Shown: positions 25,728 through 37,680, numbered from the stretch's first letter. The stretch is 64,000 nucleotides of DNA from Clitopilus passeckerianus (GCA_944990035.1 CALYLX010000077.1:248001-312000), one strand, 5' to 3'. A program made the numbers and translations. Notes: generated by a model not told the origin, from the sequence alone.

Positions 25728-26757
25728 ATGTTTGTCCCATTCATCTCGGAACGTTCCAGCGACAAGCTCAAGCGGCTATACCGACGTAAAGGCGGAGGAG
25801 GTGGTGGAAAAGGTGGTGGAGGAGGTGGAGGTGGTAAAGGCGCAAGTAGCGGAGGTGGAAAGAGTGGAGGTGGTAGAAGCACACCTATCAACAGTGGCGG
25901 CAGCTCAAAGTCTGCCAGTGCCTACGGACCTGGAGGAGCACCTGTTACCACGATCCCTGGTGGCCAACTTTTTGCTGGACGGACTACAGGAGGTGCCAAT
26001 CGAGGACAGGTCTTTGGGAACAGGTTCGTGTCTCTTCTTGCACATATGATGAGGATCCGTCTGACTTCGTTGGTTTTGCGTCTAGTCAATACGGTAGTGG
26101 CTATCCTAACACAAATGGCCGTGGTGTTGCAGGCAGAGGCTTCCCATTCTTCTTCTGGCCACTCGCCTGGGGAGGCGTCGGCGGTGTCGCTGGTGGAGCT
26201 TATCTCCACAACTCTGAGGTTCGTCATCCCGGTGGCTCGATTATCTATGTCGTAACTCACAATCTTTTCGTTTTCAGTATGGTCGCCCAAACAACTCAAG
26301 TAGACCAGGAGGATCGATGGTCTTTGCTGCATTCTCATCAACCTCTTCCAACTCCACCTTCAGACTCATCGCAGACAATTCCACCGTCGTCGAGCTCATC
26401 CAAGATATCCGAACCAACTGCAGCAGTTCACTAGCCGGCAACAGCTCGACATCCCCATCAGCGTATCAAGACGACTTCACGTCACTACCACAACCAGAAC
26501 AGACTATCCAGTACTACCGTGCCAGCAGCATCGCCCTCACCCTTGACGGGTACAATAACACTGCTGCACTCGGCCCAGAGGGAACGCCGGATACGCCACT
26601 CCCCTCGAATCTGGATAAAACTCTCCTCACGTGTTTGAATGAGACTATTGGCGCCGCGGCTCCTTTGATTGGAGGCACTTCGGCGTTGCAGCCTTTCCTT
26701 GGTTTGCCGTCTATGGCGCTGTTATGGCTGATCTGGTCCGCAGTTAGCGCACTCTAG
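25728..26757 (+). CDS. Glycine-rich protein with C-terminal hydrophobic tail, copy B
   Basis: Tandem paralog of the gene at 23498. Exons 25728-26023, 26086-26218, 26278-26757; 302 residues. It starts MFVPFIS like copy A, but the glycine tract is shorter and lysine-interrupted. Exon 2 is exactly 133 nt in both copies and keeps QYGSGYP, GRGFPF, FWPLAWGG and AYLHN. Exon 3 keeps YGRPNNSSRPGG, LPQPEQTIQYYRAS, ALTLDGYNN and DTPLPSN, then ends in a hydrophobic helix. Different glycine-tract composition with a conserved C-terminal domain suggests the folded domain is the functional part and the tract a flexible spacer. Function unknown. Confidence 0.8.
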
Positions 26758-27054
26758 GCAGCCGCGAAAAGTATGTCGGTGGTTTCGCTTCTTTCTGAAC
26801 CAATACTTATCATTGTCCTCCATGAAATTATATTTACGCAAACCTTTTGTTCTCCCACTGCTACCATGTTTATATCGCATGCTACAGATACCCTTTCGTC
26901 TTCTAAACCCATTTCACGCGCAAGTCCTCACTTGTTGAAGTATCCTTATGATTAATGTTGTTACGCCTTCCCTAATACATGACCGTTTAACGTCTGGGAT
27001 AAATAATACAGTAACGATTAGCAGATCTTGTCCTGGTATATGACTCGTAAGCAA

Positions 27055-28414
27055 TTATACAGCTCCAACATGAGAACTCCCTGAAGCCACTCTCGTCAAC
27101 GACGAAGTCGCATCTTGGACATCCTCCGGGTCAAAGACCGTTTTATCAGTGGGTATTCTATGGGTAAATCGTATCGTGGTATGTGATGTGTGGGTGTGGG
27201 TAGTGCCTTGTCCCGGGAATTTTCGAAGGTATACCACGACGATTAGCATGGTAGGTAGCATTCCCTGTAGAGGTACCATATTAGAATCTTGTCCTGACCC
27301 GACAAAAGGTTGAGGAGCTTACGATGAGAGGCATCTCGAGGTTCATAATAATGGAGAACGCATCTGCACTTCCTAAGGGCTTGAATACGAGGACGAGGAT
27401 CTGGATCTCTGTCAGTTCTGATACTACGGGGTATACTGAGAGAGAGACGTACCTGCGTGCAAGTAAAAAGTGCCCCCGTCTCGATGAGAAATAACACTCC
27501 ACTCATGAGGCCGTCTCCTAGATTCATCCCAGTGGAAGCCGTCAACCTCCTTATCCGTCGTCGTTGGTACCTAAGATCAATTGGTCAGTTGGTTCGGATG
27601 GAGAGTCAAGGGGCGTGCTCACCAGATACGACCTGCGATGAGCAACGTGCAGAGGGAGGTATTCGTTGCAGAAAGCGCGATAGCGGGGTCAGTGTTCAGA
27701 GTGAAGAAACCCCCTCCATGGTATCGTATGGCTTCTCTGAGTGTCAAGACTATGGTTGGTTAATCACTCTATTACTTGGGAAGGTTAATAAGAAAAAGCT
27801 CACCGAACGTCGCAATAGTCAGTGAAATGGGTACGGCTATAACGATGTAGCTGTTCTCCCATATTGCCCACACTCTACAGAGAGAGATCAGGTCGAGCGC
27901 AGCAACGTTAGCATCCACACGTACCTCCAAATCAGAATGCAATCGCCCAGCGCAAGCTGCGGTGGTTATATGAGTTGTGGGGCGTAGTTTTCTCCTGGGA
28001 AGAAAGATGACTTACGATGATGGCATAAAGCAGGACCTGAGCCCGAACATTGAAGTTGGGAACATTAGGCGCGTTTGCAAGCTGTTGCACCAGAAATCCT
28101 ATTTGCACTGCGGCAAGGGCGAATAGACAGATGGAAGTCGAGAAGAGAATCTTCTGAGCTAGTCTCAGCTCGTGTCTCTTGGAGCTGTCAATGACTTAAA
28201 GTTAGCTTGGTTCGCCTACAAGTCGCCAAAGGCGTGTTAAAGACGTACACGAGCATCCAGATAACAAAACATGTCAGAGCTCCAAAAGCGCCTTTTCACG
28301 AGGAGTCAACAACCGCAGCACATTAGAGGCAAGATTACGGGGCGTACCCAGGAATACCGCCTCGAACAGGACGTTTAGTAGAAGAAACACGATGTCGCGG
28401 GCGTCATACTCCAT
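27055..28414 (-). CDS. Multi-pass membrane protein (fungal 7TM-like), 9 exons
   Basis: Start MEYDARDIVFLLLN at 28414; nine exons joined by eight introns of about 50-65 nt, ending at 27055. The frame runs through DARDIVFLLLNVLFEAVFLGA (TM1), GALTCFVIWMLV (TM2), FALAAVQIGFLVQQ (TM3), an outer loop, AIILALGDCILIWRVWAIW (TM4), SYIVIAVPISLTIATF (TM5), NTSLCTLLIAGRIWY (TM6), LMSGVLFLIETGALF (TM7), and further hydrophobic exons before a Thr/His-rich cytoplasmic tail. The GDxxLIWRVW motif is common in a large Agaricomycete family of unknown membrane proteins. The ligand is unknown; a receptor-like role is inference from topology only. Confidence 0.72.
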
Positions 28415-30310
28415 GAAAGCCGAGAACGGGGGCAGCAACAAGCTGAGGCTGAGATTGGACTGAGATGCACTTGGCCTTATATGCCCGTGGTGACCGGGAT
28501 GATACGATTGATAATGATCCACACTCCAAGCAGCGCTCACAACGCCTGCCACCTTATCTAGCTTCCGACTAAGGAAGGACTGCCCATGGAACGCAGCCAC
28601 GATTTGACCGGTTCGGTGTATTGGATCCACGTGAGTGACTTGATTTGGTTAGCTGGAACACTCGAGACGGGAGTGTCCTTCAGATGTCAGATGTGGGGTT
28701 ACGCTTCTTGGACTCGGCTTCCTAGAGGAATAAGCCAGAAGCCCCAGTAGTCGTTGCACCTCCTATCACGGAGGAAGGTTTAGGTGTGTCCTTTCAATGT
28801 TACTTAAAGGGTGACAAGGCCACAAAAGAAGTGCCACGACTGTGTTAAATATGTCTGGGTCTGAGAGTTTAAAGCCTGTTACTTCGTTGGACCATATTTT
28901 CGTTCCCCAGCCTCCAGTTGGCAATTCAGATGAAGACCCAGAAGACGAGTTTGGCTGTGCCATTATCGGAGCTTCGGCAGAGAGCCACCCTCGCAAGATT
29001 TCTGGTAGAAGGTATGAGAGCCGCTGCATTTGTGGTGTACAGCAAACCCAGTAGTCCTAGGTTCGCGCTTGGGCCGCTTCAGCGGTATACAATGACATTG
29101 ACAAGGATAACCGTCACGATCCTGACCTTTCAGAAAGTCGAAGTTATTTTTGGATTCCTCGCCAAGCTTGGCGTTGTGTGACCCATCCATCCAGGCCTAA
29201 TACCGGCAAATAAACGACAACATTCGGCTTGTTCGGCCATCCACTCATCGGCCCAAATGAAATGGTCTTGGCAAACGCGAAGAGTCGAGACTCTAATTTG
29301 AGGACGTGGATGCGCGTTATTCTTTCTCAAAAGCTTGAAAAAGCCAGCAACCTCGGCTGCATTGTGCGCAGAACCGATCGCCATCATGAGCCTTACAGTA
29401 ACTGACAAGCAAAGCGGATCATCGGGGCCAAGATCCAGCAGAGGCCGCCAGCGGGTTGTGTCATCACGAATGAGTAGTTTTAGCACTCAAGTCTCTGGAT
29501 GAATTTGGTTCCGTATGTCATTCGTAGCTAAGGGAAAGGTAAATATGCGTGCCTTTGTCGCCTACGTGCCCCGTAAGTATTAGACTAATGTTTGAATTTT
29601 GAAATATTCATGATGTGACTCCATGCAAATGCACTGAGTTCGATGTGAATTCTCTACAGTGCCTGCCTTTTCGTCCTTTGAATTCGGTGATCAAACGAAG
29701 GCTCAGTCAGAGGCCCGGAATGGGTCTTATTTCACCCTACTCCAGCTCATTCTTCTAGAAAATATTTAGATGATCGTGACAGAAAGAAGCTAGCGTCCAT
29801 GAATATGTCATTTCGGAAGCGCTGCCACGGAATCGGCGGAGGTGGAGACCCTTACTTACATACAGAGGTTTTTTTCACCTCTAAGCCTTACGATCTGCGA
29901 ATATATCGTTAATTGTGAGCTCCTACATCGACTTCGATTCGTGCAGGAATGAACAGAAATAATGGGATTTTCAGCAGAAATCAACATAATAAGGAAGGAT
30001 TGACCATTTTGAACGCCTATCTGCCGCCTCGGCGCCTATCTCCGTATGGCAGGAATTGCCACAATTTTGGCCAAGATCGCCTGCAGGCCGTTCACGTAAC
30101 TCAGGGTCAGTGATTTTCGATGACGGTAAACTCAAGTGCCCTGTGAGGGTAGCTGAGTCGTCCAACGACGCCACCAAGCCGCCAGCTATGGTCGACGGTT
30201 GCAGCTTGGTTGCTCCCAGGTTGCTCTCCAACCACCATATAATCCTCACGATCTTTTTATTTTCTCTACAATACTTCTTCAAACCCCTCTCTTGACTTTA
30301 TAATCTCCAC
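28415..30310. other. Intergenic region, possible minus-strand gene remnant
   Basis: About 1.9 kb. The minus frame at 29130-29486 (118 residues, with HNAAEVAGFFKLLRKNN and FIWADEWMAEQAECC) has protein-like composition but no domain I recognise and no clear start or partner exons. It may be the remnant of a gene. The right edge is the promoter of the DUF6534 gene; TATAATC near 30239 is a possible TATA element. Confidence 0.35.
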
Positions 30311-32074
30311 ATGGATTCCGATGGTTACTCCTGGACACTTGGTAAGTCACAAACAGTAGATTCTTCTTTCCGCCTGCTGAGACCTTTCTTAGGGACATTA
30401 CTTATTGGAGTCTTTCGTATGTCTTCTTGCTTCGACAATATACGTGTCGGGGTTTTCTGACAAACGGTCCAGTCAACACGTTCCTCTTCGGCATCAACTC
30501 GTACCAATTTGGCGGATACTACCACTCTAGTGAGCCTTTGCGTTGAATGGTAGTTTTTTTGGCATGGACTAATCGTTTTGTTCAGAGTCGAACGACCCAC
30601 TATGGATCAGGTACGCGATCGACAGTCACTCTTTTCGGCCAGAACCTTACCATCCTCCACACAGAGCATTTGTCGCAACCCTTCTGACCGTGGATCTCTT
30701 TCACACCTGCTTGTGAGATAGATACCTTCTTCATCCAAAATCGTCGCTAATTCTTTCCAGGATCCTCTACGTCGCGTGGTTCTACTGGTAAGGACACCCA
30801 AGCAACTGAGCAAGATTCGGTGGCTCAACTCACTGATTCATAGCATCGAGAACTATACCGCTCCGGAGAACCTTGTCTGTACGTGCTTCAAAGAGGCTCG
30901 TTTCATTCCGTGACACTTACTGCTTCCTAGATCCGCTGTGGGCATACTGCCTCACCCCGATCGCAGAGATCATCCCTGCCATGATCGCCCAGACCTTCCT
31001 CGCCGTCAGGTGTGTATCGTAGATGTCACTTGTTCACGACTTTGGCTGACGAACGGCTAGGGTATTCAAGCTCATCAAAAATTCCATATTGTACGCAGGA
31101 ATCATGTTCTTTGCTGCTCTGACGTTTGCCTTCGGTCTGGCAACTGGCGTAAAGTAAGCCGGCGTTCCCTTGGCTCAAGAACCCGTACTGAACCATTTCC
31201 TGCTAGGACCCTCCAGATGTCGTCGTAAGTATCAATCTAGCTTCACATTTACATTCTACTGAACCCGATGCATGGTACTAGCTTGGTCGATATGCTCAAC
31301 CTTTCAGCCGTCTGCGTTCCGTGGCTCGTCTTCCAAGTATTCACGAACATCACACTCTCTGGTACGTGATACCCATCATTCGGACATTGACATTTACTAA
31401 CGACCATCTTCAGCGATTCTATCCTGGGGTATCTTCAAGCCTCAGCCCGGCAGCAAGAAGGCCGAATGTACCGTGGGCAGGCTGCTGCCTAGCGGCTTTG
31501 AAACTGGCATTCCGGCCACGATCTTCTCCATCCTCAGCCTTGCCAGCTACGGTACGAAACCTAACCCTGCCTTTCGACCCCTAACTCAATCTCGTTTCCC
31601 CTTGCCAGTGCAATTTGGGGCGGCGTCGAGCCATCTTTATGTCGCGTTTTCGTTGCCGCTTGGCCGGCTTTACACCTTGGTTGGTTCTATCCATGTCTCA
31701 AATTTGTGACCTATTCTAACTCGTTTACAGACCGTTCTGGACAGCTTGAACACCCGATGGAAGATGAAAGAAGAACCCGAAGTGATCGAAATTCCTGCTG
31801 TTGTATGTTCCTCACGTCCTCATCCGTTTCCATTCGAAACTAATATCATCTTCATTGGCAGACCCGTCGAAAAGACGATGTGCCACCTCCGAAGCGCTCT
31901 TCCGTCTTGTCGACCTCAGCTGCTGGCTTGCCAATCGTTCGCGTCACTACTCCTAGCGCATTTGTCAACGACAACGTCTCTGAGCATTCCCATGGTTTAA
32001 AACGGGCCTCGGCGGCTAGCCTTGGCTACGCTTCTTCTAGTTCTTCACGCCCCGCCAATGATTCCGTTGTCTAG
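30311..32074 (+). CDS. DUF6534 family multi-pass membrane protein, 15 exons
   Basis: Start MDSDGYSWTLG, one of the most finely split genes here: 15 exons in 1.76 kb, all introns about 48-58 nt. The spliced frame gives the typical DUF6534 plan: GTLLIGVFVNTFLFGINSYQ (TM1), FVATLLTVDLFHTCLILYVA (TM2), EIIPAMIAQTFLAVRVF (TM3), ILYAGIMFFAALTFAFGL (TM4), LNLSAVCVPWLVFQVFTN (TM5), then the C-terminal signature ETGIPATIFSILSLASY and PLGRLYTLTVLDSLNTR. A Ser-rich cytoplasmic tail of about 70 residues follows. The domain is widespread in Agaricomycetes with unknown function. In a first reading exon 12 seems to hold a stop, but the correct frame across it is fully open. The gene appears intact. Confidence 0.85.
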
Positions 32075-32419
32075 TCCGCTCTTATAAAACCTACTTAACA
32101 CATGCCTACTACAAATAATACTATCATTTATGACCTTGTTACCGTAACTATTTCTCGTGGTTGATTGCCTGTTGTCGTACATTATCCTCCCTATCTAATA
32201 ATTCATTACTGCCCTTTTCCAAGTCCAACACTACTATTCTAAAGTGCTGAGCCTTAGATGGACTCGCTTATGAGAATTTCGGAAAGCCGCAGCTCATCCA
32301 TCATGTCAGAATTGGTCGAGAGATTTTATTGACAACAAGTCCTACATAGAGCTTGCATAATCTCATTCCAAGGACATACATCTCCCTAATATCATGGCTA
32401 TCTAGAACTCTGGATCCCG

Positions 32420-32744
32420 TTACTCCGTGTGCCAGTTGTTCTCTTTGCGAGCGTCAAGAAGCTGTGATGGGATGAGTTGAATAGGAAAGGTGTCATGAAA
32501 GGCAAAGAATACACCAACCTTTGCTTCCCTAGGAGCGTGGGGGAACCAAATTTCGTCTTTGCGAGCCTCAAGATTCTGCGAACAAACTGAATGAGTAACA
32601 AAGCTACGACAAGAGGTGAGGGAATCCAACGTTGTCTCGATCTGTGACCCAATTTAATTCGCCGCGAGGCATAACAGCGGCACTTACTGAAAGTGCGTAC
32701 GCTGAGATAGCGAGGAGGAACAACCAAGAGAGAGGGGATTGCAT
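32420..32744 (-). CDS. Small secreted protein with two L-x-A-R-K repeats
   Basis: Two exons, 32744-32688 and 32575-32420, giving 70 residues. Exon 1 is a near-perfect signal peptide (MQSPLSWLFLLAISAYALS). The mature part is about 50 residues, without cysteines, and contains NLEARKDEIW at its start and LLDARKENNW near its end, a repeated L-(E/D)-A-R-K-(D/E)-(E/N)-x-W pattern. The intron (112 nt) is long for this region; an internal exon was tested and broke the frame. AT-rich TATTTAAA lies about 70 bp upstream. A decayed copy without exon 1 lies at 37521-37680. It could be a small effector-like or peptide-precursor protein; function unknown. Confidence 0.55.
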
Positions 32745-34070
32745 AATGCCTATCTTTGTTGCGGTGGTGGTGGTATTGTGCTGATTGAAAGAACGGTGCT
32801 CGTAGTTGCGGCTTTAAATAACACAGACCTGCTGCGCCGAATATTTTAGGTATGTTTTCCTACTATGGTCGGTTCTCATAGAAAAGCCGATGTCATAGCT
32901 GCCATGTAGGCATCTGGTGGCACGTACAGTCCTTGATCTCTATCACCGCTCAGAATGGCTCAGAATATTACTTCATGTCCTAGGGGTATTTTCGACTGCC
33001 GGAAATGCCCAGTGCGCTAGGATAGTAGCCAGCTATAGCTCCTAGATTACTGTTCACAATCACGCCCTCTCGCTGATTATCATGTATGTATCAAGCCACC
33101 AGCACTCAGTCAAATGATGAACATAGCAGTAAGGAACCTCGTTTAAAAATAACGCTACACCCCCACACCTACACGATGACTGCTCAGTAAGCGATTATGA
33201 GGTGATCGGCAGGAGAGCTTGTTTGATTACTATCATGTTAGAGCAACATTACGATACTAATCTACCATATCCTCACGAGATCCCCGCGTACAATTGTCTT
33301 CTGAGCCTTCAGATCGATGCCATTACCAGAAATTCATTCACGGCCCTCAGTTCTCCTGGCCTATCGCCGCTAAAAGTCGATAGAGGAATAAGATTTCGAA
33401 GAAGCAGCACATTACCATACATTTTGAAGTAAACAATCTCCTGGGTCGGTCATTTCTGATAAAGTAAGCGGAGCCGCGTCCAGGTCCCGAACCTAATCTA
33501 TGTTTCTCATAAATCAGTTTGGGCTCACATACTTAGGGATTGTGCCATCGAAAAGCTCGTGCTGCTCTGGTTCCGCGATCCTGTAGACTTTCTGGTCGTT
33601 CAGAGTTATGGGTTACCTGGCTGGAGTAGCAAGTCTGCGAACAGATATTGTCTAGTCAGTGTCGTAAACATACCTCGAATAGCAGAACCTACCTTAGGCC
33701 TCGAGCATACGGCGTACGACACAGCAAGATCTTGAGTGGCATTTCTTCTAATACCGGATGCGAGGCCTAAGAGTTGGGCCATCGTGGCTCTGATTCAGAG
33801 GTCAAACCCACCGGCCCGGTAGCCGGGCCGTTTGCCGTGGTTGGGAGACGACTCTTTGGCAATGGTAACTTAGAACCTCGCGGGGCGTTTAGGTCAATGA
33901 GAGTGTGCATGAAAAACATTATCTGGCATTCAGCCGAGTAATACACACGAAGCCAGAGTACATAAATGATCCTTATCTCGATAGAGTCCCATAAGTGAAA
34001 CAGAGAGCGCCTCCACGCGACCACGAGATCTGCACCTCCTCAGCAGACGCCTTGACCAAAAGCGACAAAA
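32745..34070. other. Non-coding part of unit 1
   Basis: About 1.3 kb containing the secreted-protein promoter and duplicated sequence shared with unit 2 from 33302 on. Short frames here (for example 33767-34024 minus) are not conserved in unit 2 and are probably not genes. Confidence 0.5.
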
Positions 34071-34896
34071 TCACTTCTGAGGCAGGAATGGATTAATCCC
34101 GTACGCCTTCATATCTTCCGTTGCCTTCCACATCGCCAGACCCTTTGAGTTTGGATCTACAGGTCGGTATGCTCCTTGCCTGTGTTGCCACGACCGACAA
34201 GCATTACCGGAACCTCTCTCAGGTAACCTGCAAGGAGAAGTCATTAGTAATGTTATAATATGGCTCATGGAAGTGGTCGCCTACATGATGGTTTCCGTTG
34301 ACGAGGAAGGCGATGGGTAGGACGTTGCGCCTGTAGCTGGAGTGAGTGAGGGTTCACGAAAAGGGAGACAAGGCCTACCGTTTGTATCGGCCTGAGGATC
34401 CGGGATATTCTGCGGATTAGAGGCCTGGAGGACGACGTTTTCGCTGGGACCTCTAATTCGTGGTGGGTGAACTTGGGGAGGAGCTGTGGATGGTTGCGCC
34501 CAAAGGTAAGGACTGCGAGAAGCGGCTTGGGTTTGAGAAGGAGTCGGCGCCGAAGCTGGAGCCGAGGTTGGTTGGGGGTCACTGGTGATCGTGATCTTCC
34601 TCCCCGCCGTTATAAACTTCCCTCCAAAAAAAGCCACATTGCTGCAACCATTCATGAAGTCGGGAGGCGCTATTCATGGTGTAAGCTTGGAGCGTCCACG
34701 AAGTGGTAGAGCACGTACAGACTTTGCCTGTTGGCGGAATACCATTCTTCTGATATTCGCTAGCGCATACGTTTATGGTCTCGCCATATACCTCTGTGAC
34801 CTGACCGCTTATAAGCATGTTGCTCCCGTTGGTGACCACACGAAACGGGGGAGGTCCGGAGCTGCCAGAAGGTGTCGAGCCGTTTGGAAGTCCCAT
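34071..34896 (-). CDS. P1: unknown protein of the NN..GG-motif family
   Basis: Four exons, 34896-34719, 34669-34379, 34330-34285 and 34227-34071; 223 residues, with phases 1, 1, 2 that close exactly. The N-terminus is Gly/Ser/Pro-rich (SGSSGPPP), then block 1 with VVTNGSN, GQVTEVYGETINV and a KNGIPP linker. Just after the first phase-1 intron comes block 2, DFMNGCSNVAFFGGKFITAGRK, ITI (continuous), which reads as short beta strands with a GG turn. A Pro/Thr/Ser/Gln-rich stretch follows, then a C-terminal segment with RSWQHRQGAY and GINPFLPQK. No known domain recognised and no signal peptide. Transcribed away from Q1 with 1.4 kb between them. The unit 2 copy is decayed, so this one is the likely working gene. 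Confidence 0.62.
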
Positions 34897-36169
34897 CGTA
34901 GTCCGAGCAAGGGTTTAGACAGAGGTGGGTTGCAACCACCTGGACGAAGGGCCTATTTAGCTTGGCCAGGTAAGCATGGTCGACTTTTCTGGCCGAGAGG
35001 CTGTGAACACAACTGTCAGACTGTGGCCCAGGAGATGACTCGGAGAACGTACATCGGCGCAGTTCCGTCGACGGGGTCAGCTGAGTCTTGCACAAGGCAT
35101 TTTGGCCAATATTGGACAAAACGACGCTAAAGTGGCGTAGTAAATCAGTAAACGGTTGCTGGGAGCTCCAATAGACGCCTACCGGTGTCGTTCTATGCGA
35201 TTATTGCTAAGGGCGAGTTTGCAAAGATCTCCATAAGGGCTGCCTCATTGTCGGGCCCACGAGAACAACAGACATCGGCGTCGGTGACGGTCGCCTCCCG
35301 GCCACATACAGAGGTCCAGTTTTAGATTAAATCGTACTCGAGGAAGCATATATTCATCGACGCGAGGTCGGAAGGCCGGTCTTTGTACCACAGGGGGAAG
35401 GTGATTATACGTTCTGTATTGACGACGGGAGGTACAAGCGATGTTGGGATGGGCTGTATGTGTTTGTCACCAGAGAAATTGCCAAACAGAGGTCAACGGA
35501 CAGGCGATGTCGCCTACTCTCTTGACGCTTCCTCTGGAACTTTCACGAGCTTCAACTATCAGATTCTCTGTCGGGCCCAAGAGCATTAGCGGGCGTGATA
35601 AATAGAATGGCTAACGTCTTTGTTGGACCTACAAGAGCCCATCAGCGTCCACATTGCCCTTGTGGGTCCACAAATATCCGATCCCATCTTTACGGCAACT
35701 TAAAGCGATGCATTGATCTTTATTGACAGCTCGCATTACTGACTACTCCAAGTTCTATCGTTGTCTCGACGTCTAGATTTCTGCGAATTACTATTGTCTA
35801 ACCTCGCTTGGGCCCACAATTGCAACGGATACCTTGTTTTCCAAGCCTCCCCTAACGAAACATTCCCATTTCCTGCCGGGTACCAGCTGCTGTGAAACTC
35901 CCAACACGAGGCATGTATCGCTCGGCTAGCTGTTTAGCAATGTTCACCTGACCCTGGACGACGCAGACATGCAACACTGCCTTCCCAGAGAACCATCAGG
36001 CCGCTCGACAGCTATTGTCTGAGTATGGTCAATCTGGCACAACTCGTACTTCCCCAACAACTGAGCGTTCGCCGGCTCGGAAGCGATAACTGGAATGTTT
36101 TGTCTATTTTGACTCGGGGATGAGAGTGAGCGCAGCCACCCTTCGTCCTAACGCAGCACTTGGCTGGGA
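34897..36169. other. Divergent intergenic region between P1 and Q1
   Basis: About 1.3 kb separating divergent starts, with the stretches at 34897-35302 and 35824 onward conserved in unit 2. The middle part (35302-35824) is unique to unit 1. Its short open frames have no family features. This region must carry both promoters. Confidence 0.5.
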
Positions 36170-36177
36170 TATAAAAG
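36170..36177 (+). promoter_or_regulatory. TATA box of Q1
   Basis: TATAAAAG 120 bp before the Q1 ATG, followed by a pyrimidine-rich leader with repeated CTCTC. The matching site in unit 2, near 43578, reads TATAACAG, a weakened version in front of a decayed gene. Confidence 0.6.
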
Positions 36178-36289
36178 GACAGCCAGGAGAATATACTTCC
36201 ACATCCAATCTACCTCTCCAAAGCCTAAGCTTTACCGCTCCACGACTTATTTTGCAACCTTACTTTTCTCTCTTTTCGCGCTGAACAAG

Positions 36290-37145
36290 ATGTCCCAGTC
36301 GCCGAGTGCCCGTGGCAACGACCGCGATCGTCGTCCTTATGCCAATGGTACGCAGGACCAGTACGACCTGCGTTACTCCAACGGAGCTCGTCACCCCACC
36401 TCCAATATGTACCCTGGCGAGAGCCAAACCCAAAGTGGATCTCTCAACACTCAGCCTGAGGCTGCCGCCGACGGAGATTCTGGCTCGTGGAACGCTAGGG
36501 CGCATGAATGGAACACTCGTATCACACAGGCAGATTTTGCTGCCAATCGAGTTGCAAATGGCGGCAAGGATGTCATCACTCAAGGCCCTTTGGCCTTTAT
36601 CGGCGCTGAGGCCCTCTATGAAGTCGGTGATACCAAGGAGGATATGGAGGATCTAAAGTTGCAGATGTACGAAGCCAATCGCGTTCAGCGTATGTCTTAT
36701 CACATCGAGGTGGAAGCACTTACTGACTTCTTTCGTTCTGTAGCACTCCCTATAGATGCGTTGAATAACGTAGATGGGCTCACTATCACTAGCTCTCTGA
36801 GAGTTGTCGGAAGAAGCACTGTCTTTAAGAGCAAAGACCACGATCGTGAGTTTTCCGCCAGACAGTCCAACTCCTTCCGCTCCATGCTTACTGATTGATT
36901 CTTGCCATAGTACAACGTCAACTTGCACAACAGAAGCTGGATCATGAGTACAGAATGGCTCAGCTACAGCTACAGGCGCAGGCAAATGCAAGTGGCATTG
37001 TGCCCCCCGGTTACCCGTGAGTAACCCCAGCTACATTTCGTTCGTCGTGATGTCAAAGCACGGAACTGAGCCATTCTATTGACTTTGCAGAACGGACGGA
37101 CTTTCCTCGAAGTTCGGATCCTTTGGTAATGAGTTCTCAGGCTGA
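36290..37145 (+). CDS. Q1: unknown protein of the NN..GG-motif family
   Basis: Exons 36290-36689, 36744-36845, 36911-37016, 37091-37145; 220 residues, all phases closing. The N-terminal 90 residues are polar and disordered (MSQSPSARGNDRDRRPY, QTQSGSLNTQPE). Then come ANRVANGGKDVIT and a helical acidic segment (GDTKEDMEDLKLQMYEAN). Exon 2, 102 nt with phase-1 introns on both sides, carries ALNNVDGLTITSSLRVVGR, the family motif in diverged form without the GG. Exon 3 is a glutamine/alanine-rich helix (LQRQLAQQKLDHEYRMAQ) likely to form a coiled coil, and the tail is Gly/Ser/Phe-rich. Divergent partner of P1. No known domain. Confidence 0.65.
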
Positions 37146-37520
37146 ATGGGGGCCTGTACGGATTGAATCTTGTAGTCGCATCTTAGTATATGACTTTCAT
37201 TATATCTCTATGGATAAATATTATTTCGGACAATCACTATGCATCTATGTTATCTCTCTTGCTGAGCCGGTGGCTTTAAACCACTCAGTTTTTCTTCCCC
37301 CATCGAACCTTAGTCAAGTTGCCTTGTGGTATATCCAGTCACTAGTCACCAGCCTGAGAGATCATTGTTAGGCGATTTCTATGAGCTTACTGCGCTGAAT
37401 TTTAACCTGAGGATTTCGTTCTCTATGAACCTCCCAGTCATAACTTGTATGTTGCAACAAAAAAACACTGGCATACATGCATCTCCCTAAGCCCATGGCT
37501 ATCTAGAACTCTATATCCTA

Positions 37521-37680
37521 TCACTCCGTGTGCCAGTTGTTCTCTTTGCGGGCGTCAAGAAGCTATAATGGGATTGGTTGAATGGGATATGCACAATGAA
37601 GTGCAAAGAATACACCAACGTTTGGTTCCCTAGGAGCATGGAAATCGGGGAACCAAATATCGTCTTTACGAGCCTTAAGA
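37521..37680 (-). pseudogene. Decayed copy of the small secreted protein
   Basis: Matches exon 2 of the gene at 32420-32744, keeping ARKDDIWFP, GVFFALH and DARKENNWHTE. The signal-peptide exon is missing and a stop codon interrupts the frame before LLDARK. No start codon or promoter can serve it, so it is a pseudogene produced by loss of the 5' part of the duplicate. Confidence 0.75.

Larger units (their letters stand above)
32372..37446. repeat. Tandem segmental duplication, unit 1
   Basis: Left member of a direct duplication. Blocks 32372-32580, 33302-35302 and 35824-37446 match 37476-37690, 37690-39690 and 43206-44213 of unit 2 in the same order and orientation. Long near-identical stretches are visible, such as around 33464 / 37852 (AAAGTAAGCGGAGCCGCGTC) and 35210 / 39610 (TTTGCAAAGATCTCCATAAG). 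Unit 1 carries intact versions of the secreted-protein gene, P1 and Q1, and keeps about 720 bp (32580-33302) that unit 2 lacks. Confidence 0.85.

Noticed and set aside
31430..31500. A premature stop in the DUF6534 gene
   Set aside because: The stop lies in the wrong frame; the frame entering from exon 11 is open through SWGIFKPQPGSKK into the conserved ETGIPATIF block.
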